64,000 nucleotides of DNA, from the NCBI GenBank assembly GCA_029210125.1, contig JARGPR010000013.1:1-64000 (forward strand). Direction: 5' to 3'. Under the pieces are notes generated by a model. That model was not told where the DNA came from. It worked only from the letters and a program-made list of their open reading frames with translations, and did not search any database. The position numbers and the translations under genes are program-made. Origin of the DNA: Pseudomonadales bacterium. GTDB taxonomy: Bacteria; Pseudomonadota; Gammaproteobacteria; Pseudomonadales; JAHRWD01. Shown piece by piece: positions 63,631 through 64,000 of this stretch; position 1 is the first letter of the stretch, and each line of letters starts with the position of its first letter.

Positions 63631-64000
63631 TTCGATTTATCCTATTTGAGATTCATTAAATTATTATTCTATGCAACATCTACTGAACAACAGTAATCGC
63701 TTGCGCTGAGGGTAGAGGTTGGATCGACATGATTAGTGCCTTGAGTCTCACCACTTACTATAAAACGGTTGCTCTTCTTTCTTATCGTTATATGAACTTA
63801 TTGTTCTACGAAGATCCGTCTATCTAATCGACCATAAACCATACCACAGTTGGCATATCTGCATACAGCAATGAACGGCCCAATAGGCCATTGGCGTTAG
63901 CCACTGAACTCGCTACTTCCAAATTCTGTTAGTCGGCAATCATCCAGACTTAAAAAAACCGCAGGTGCCTACTGGAAACTATTCCCGGAGTAGGCGAAGC
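63631..64000. other. 370-bp region at the right edge
   Basis: No gene is supported here. Two small inverted repeats appear: CCAAT-AGGCC-ATTGG around 63880-63894, and GCCTACT (63967-63973) with AGTAGGC (63989-63995). The divergent promoter of the Baeyer-Villiger gene should lie here, but I cannot pick a -35/-10 pair with confidence. Confidence 0.4.

Overview
The window reads as chromosome of an aerobic to facultative, lipid- or hydrocarbon-using gammaproteobacterium, most likely marine and related to the Cellvibrionales/Pseudomonadales. This is inferred from gene content (long Pseudomonas-type isocitrate lyase, ThrH, methylthioinosine phosphorylase, CsiV next to Mfd, RavA/ViaA, CYP153) and not from a marker phylogeny. 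No phage, insertion sequence, CRISPR array or rRNA is visible. One tRNA gene (Arg-CCT) is present.

Layout. 180-4293 (minus): nfeD, an SPFH/stomatin gene, an MFS gene and a MATE gene, with a 137-bp terminal-inverted-repeat element between nfeD and SPFH. 4571-6163: isocitrate lyase. 6864-14447: an apparent four-gene operon of a molybdopterin oxidoreductase, a fused FeS/membrane-anchor subunit, and the RavA AAA+ ATPase and ViaA VWA protein. 14599-18504: an operon behind a perfect FNR/Anr-type box. It holds an unknown exported protein, a large CLCA-like metalloprotease/VWA protein ending in a JDVT-CTERM-like sorting tail, and a CPBP intramembrane protease coupled to it by a 4-bp overlap. 18960-21034: tRNA-Arg, pyruvate kinase, small membrane protein.

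21096-43358 is a catabolic region. It has an enoyl-CoA hydratase, two catalytic/non-catalytic acyl-CoA dehydrogenase pairs in mirrored order, two hotdog thioesterases, an MFS transporter, a FATP-type acyl-CoA synthetase, a CYP153-type P450, a second acyl-CoA synthetase, ETF-ubiquinone oxidoreductase and EtfBA. Housekeeping genes (a late acyltransferase, murB, a YiiX-like hydrolase, a class V aminotransferase, DUF1285) are interspersed. The simplest reading is terminal oxidation and CoA activation of alkyl chains, beta-oxidation by the dehydrogenases, and electron flow through EtfBA and ETF-QO to quinone. Isocitrate lyase (glyoxylate shunt) and PrpBC (propionyl-CoA) would then assimilate the products.

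43544-64000 is mixed: thrH, nudL-pabB, prpBC, tusA, cysC, ugd, rmlA, methylthioinosine phosphorylase, csiV, cytochrome c' and b561, mfd, a polysaccharide deacetylase, a Bax-like glucosaminidase, an ETF-beta-methyltransferase-like protein, and a Baeyer-Villiger monooxygenase at the right edge.

The two most distinctive systems are the RavA-ViaA pair translationally coupled to a molybdoenzyme, and the FNR-box-controlled operon pairing a CLCA-like protease with its presumed dedicated sorting protease. All family calls are by eye from motifs; no database search was run.
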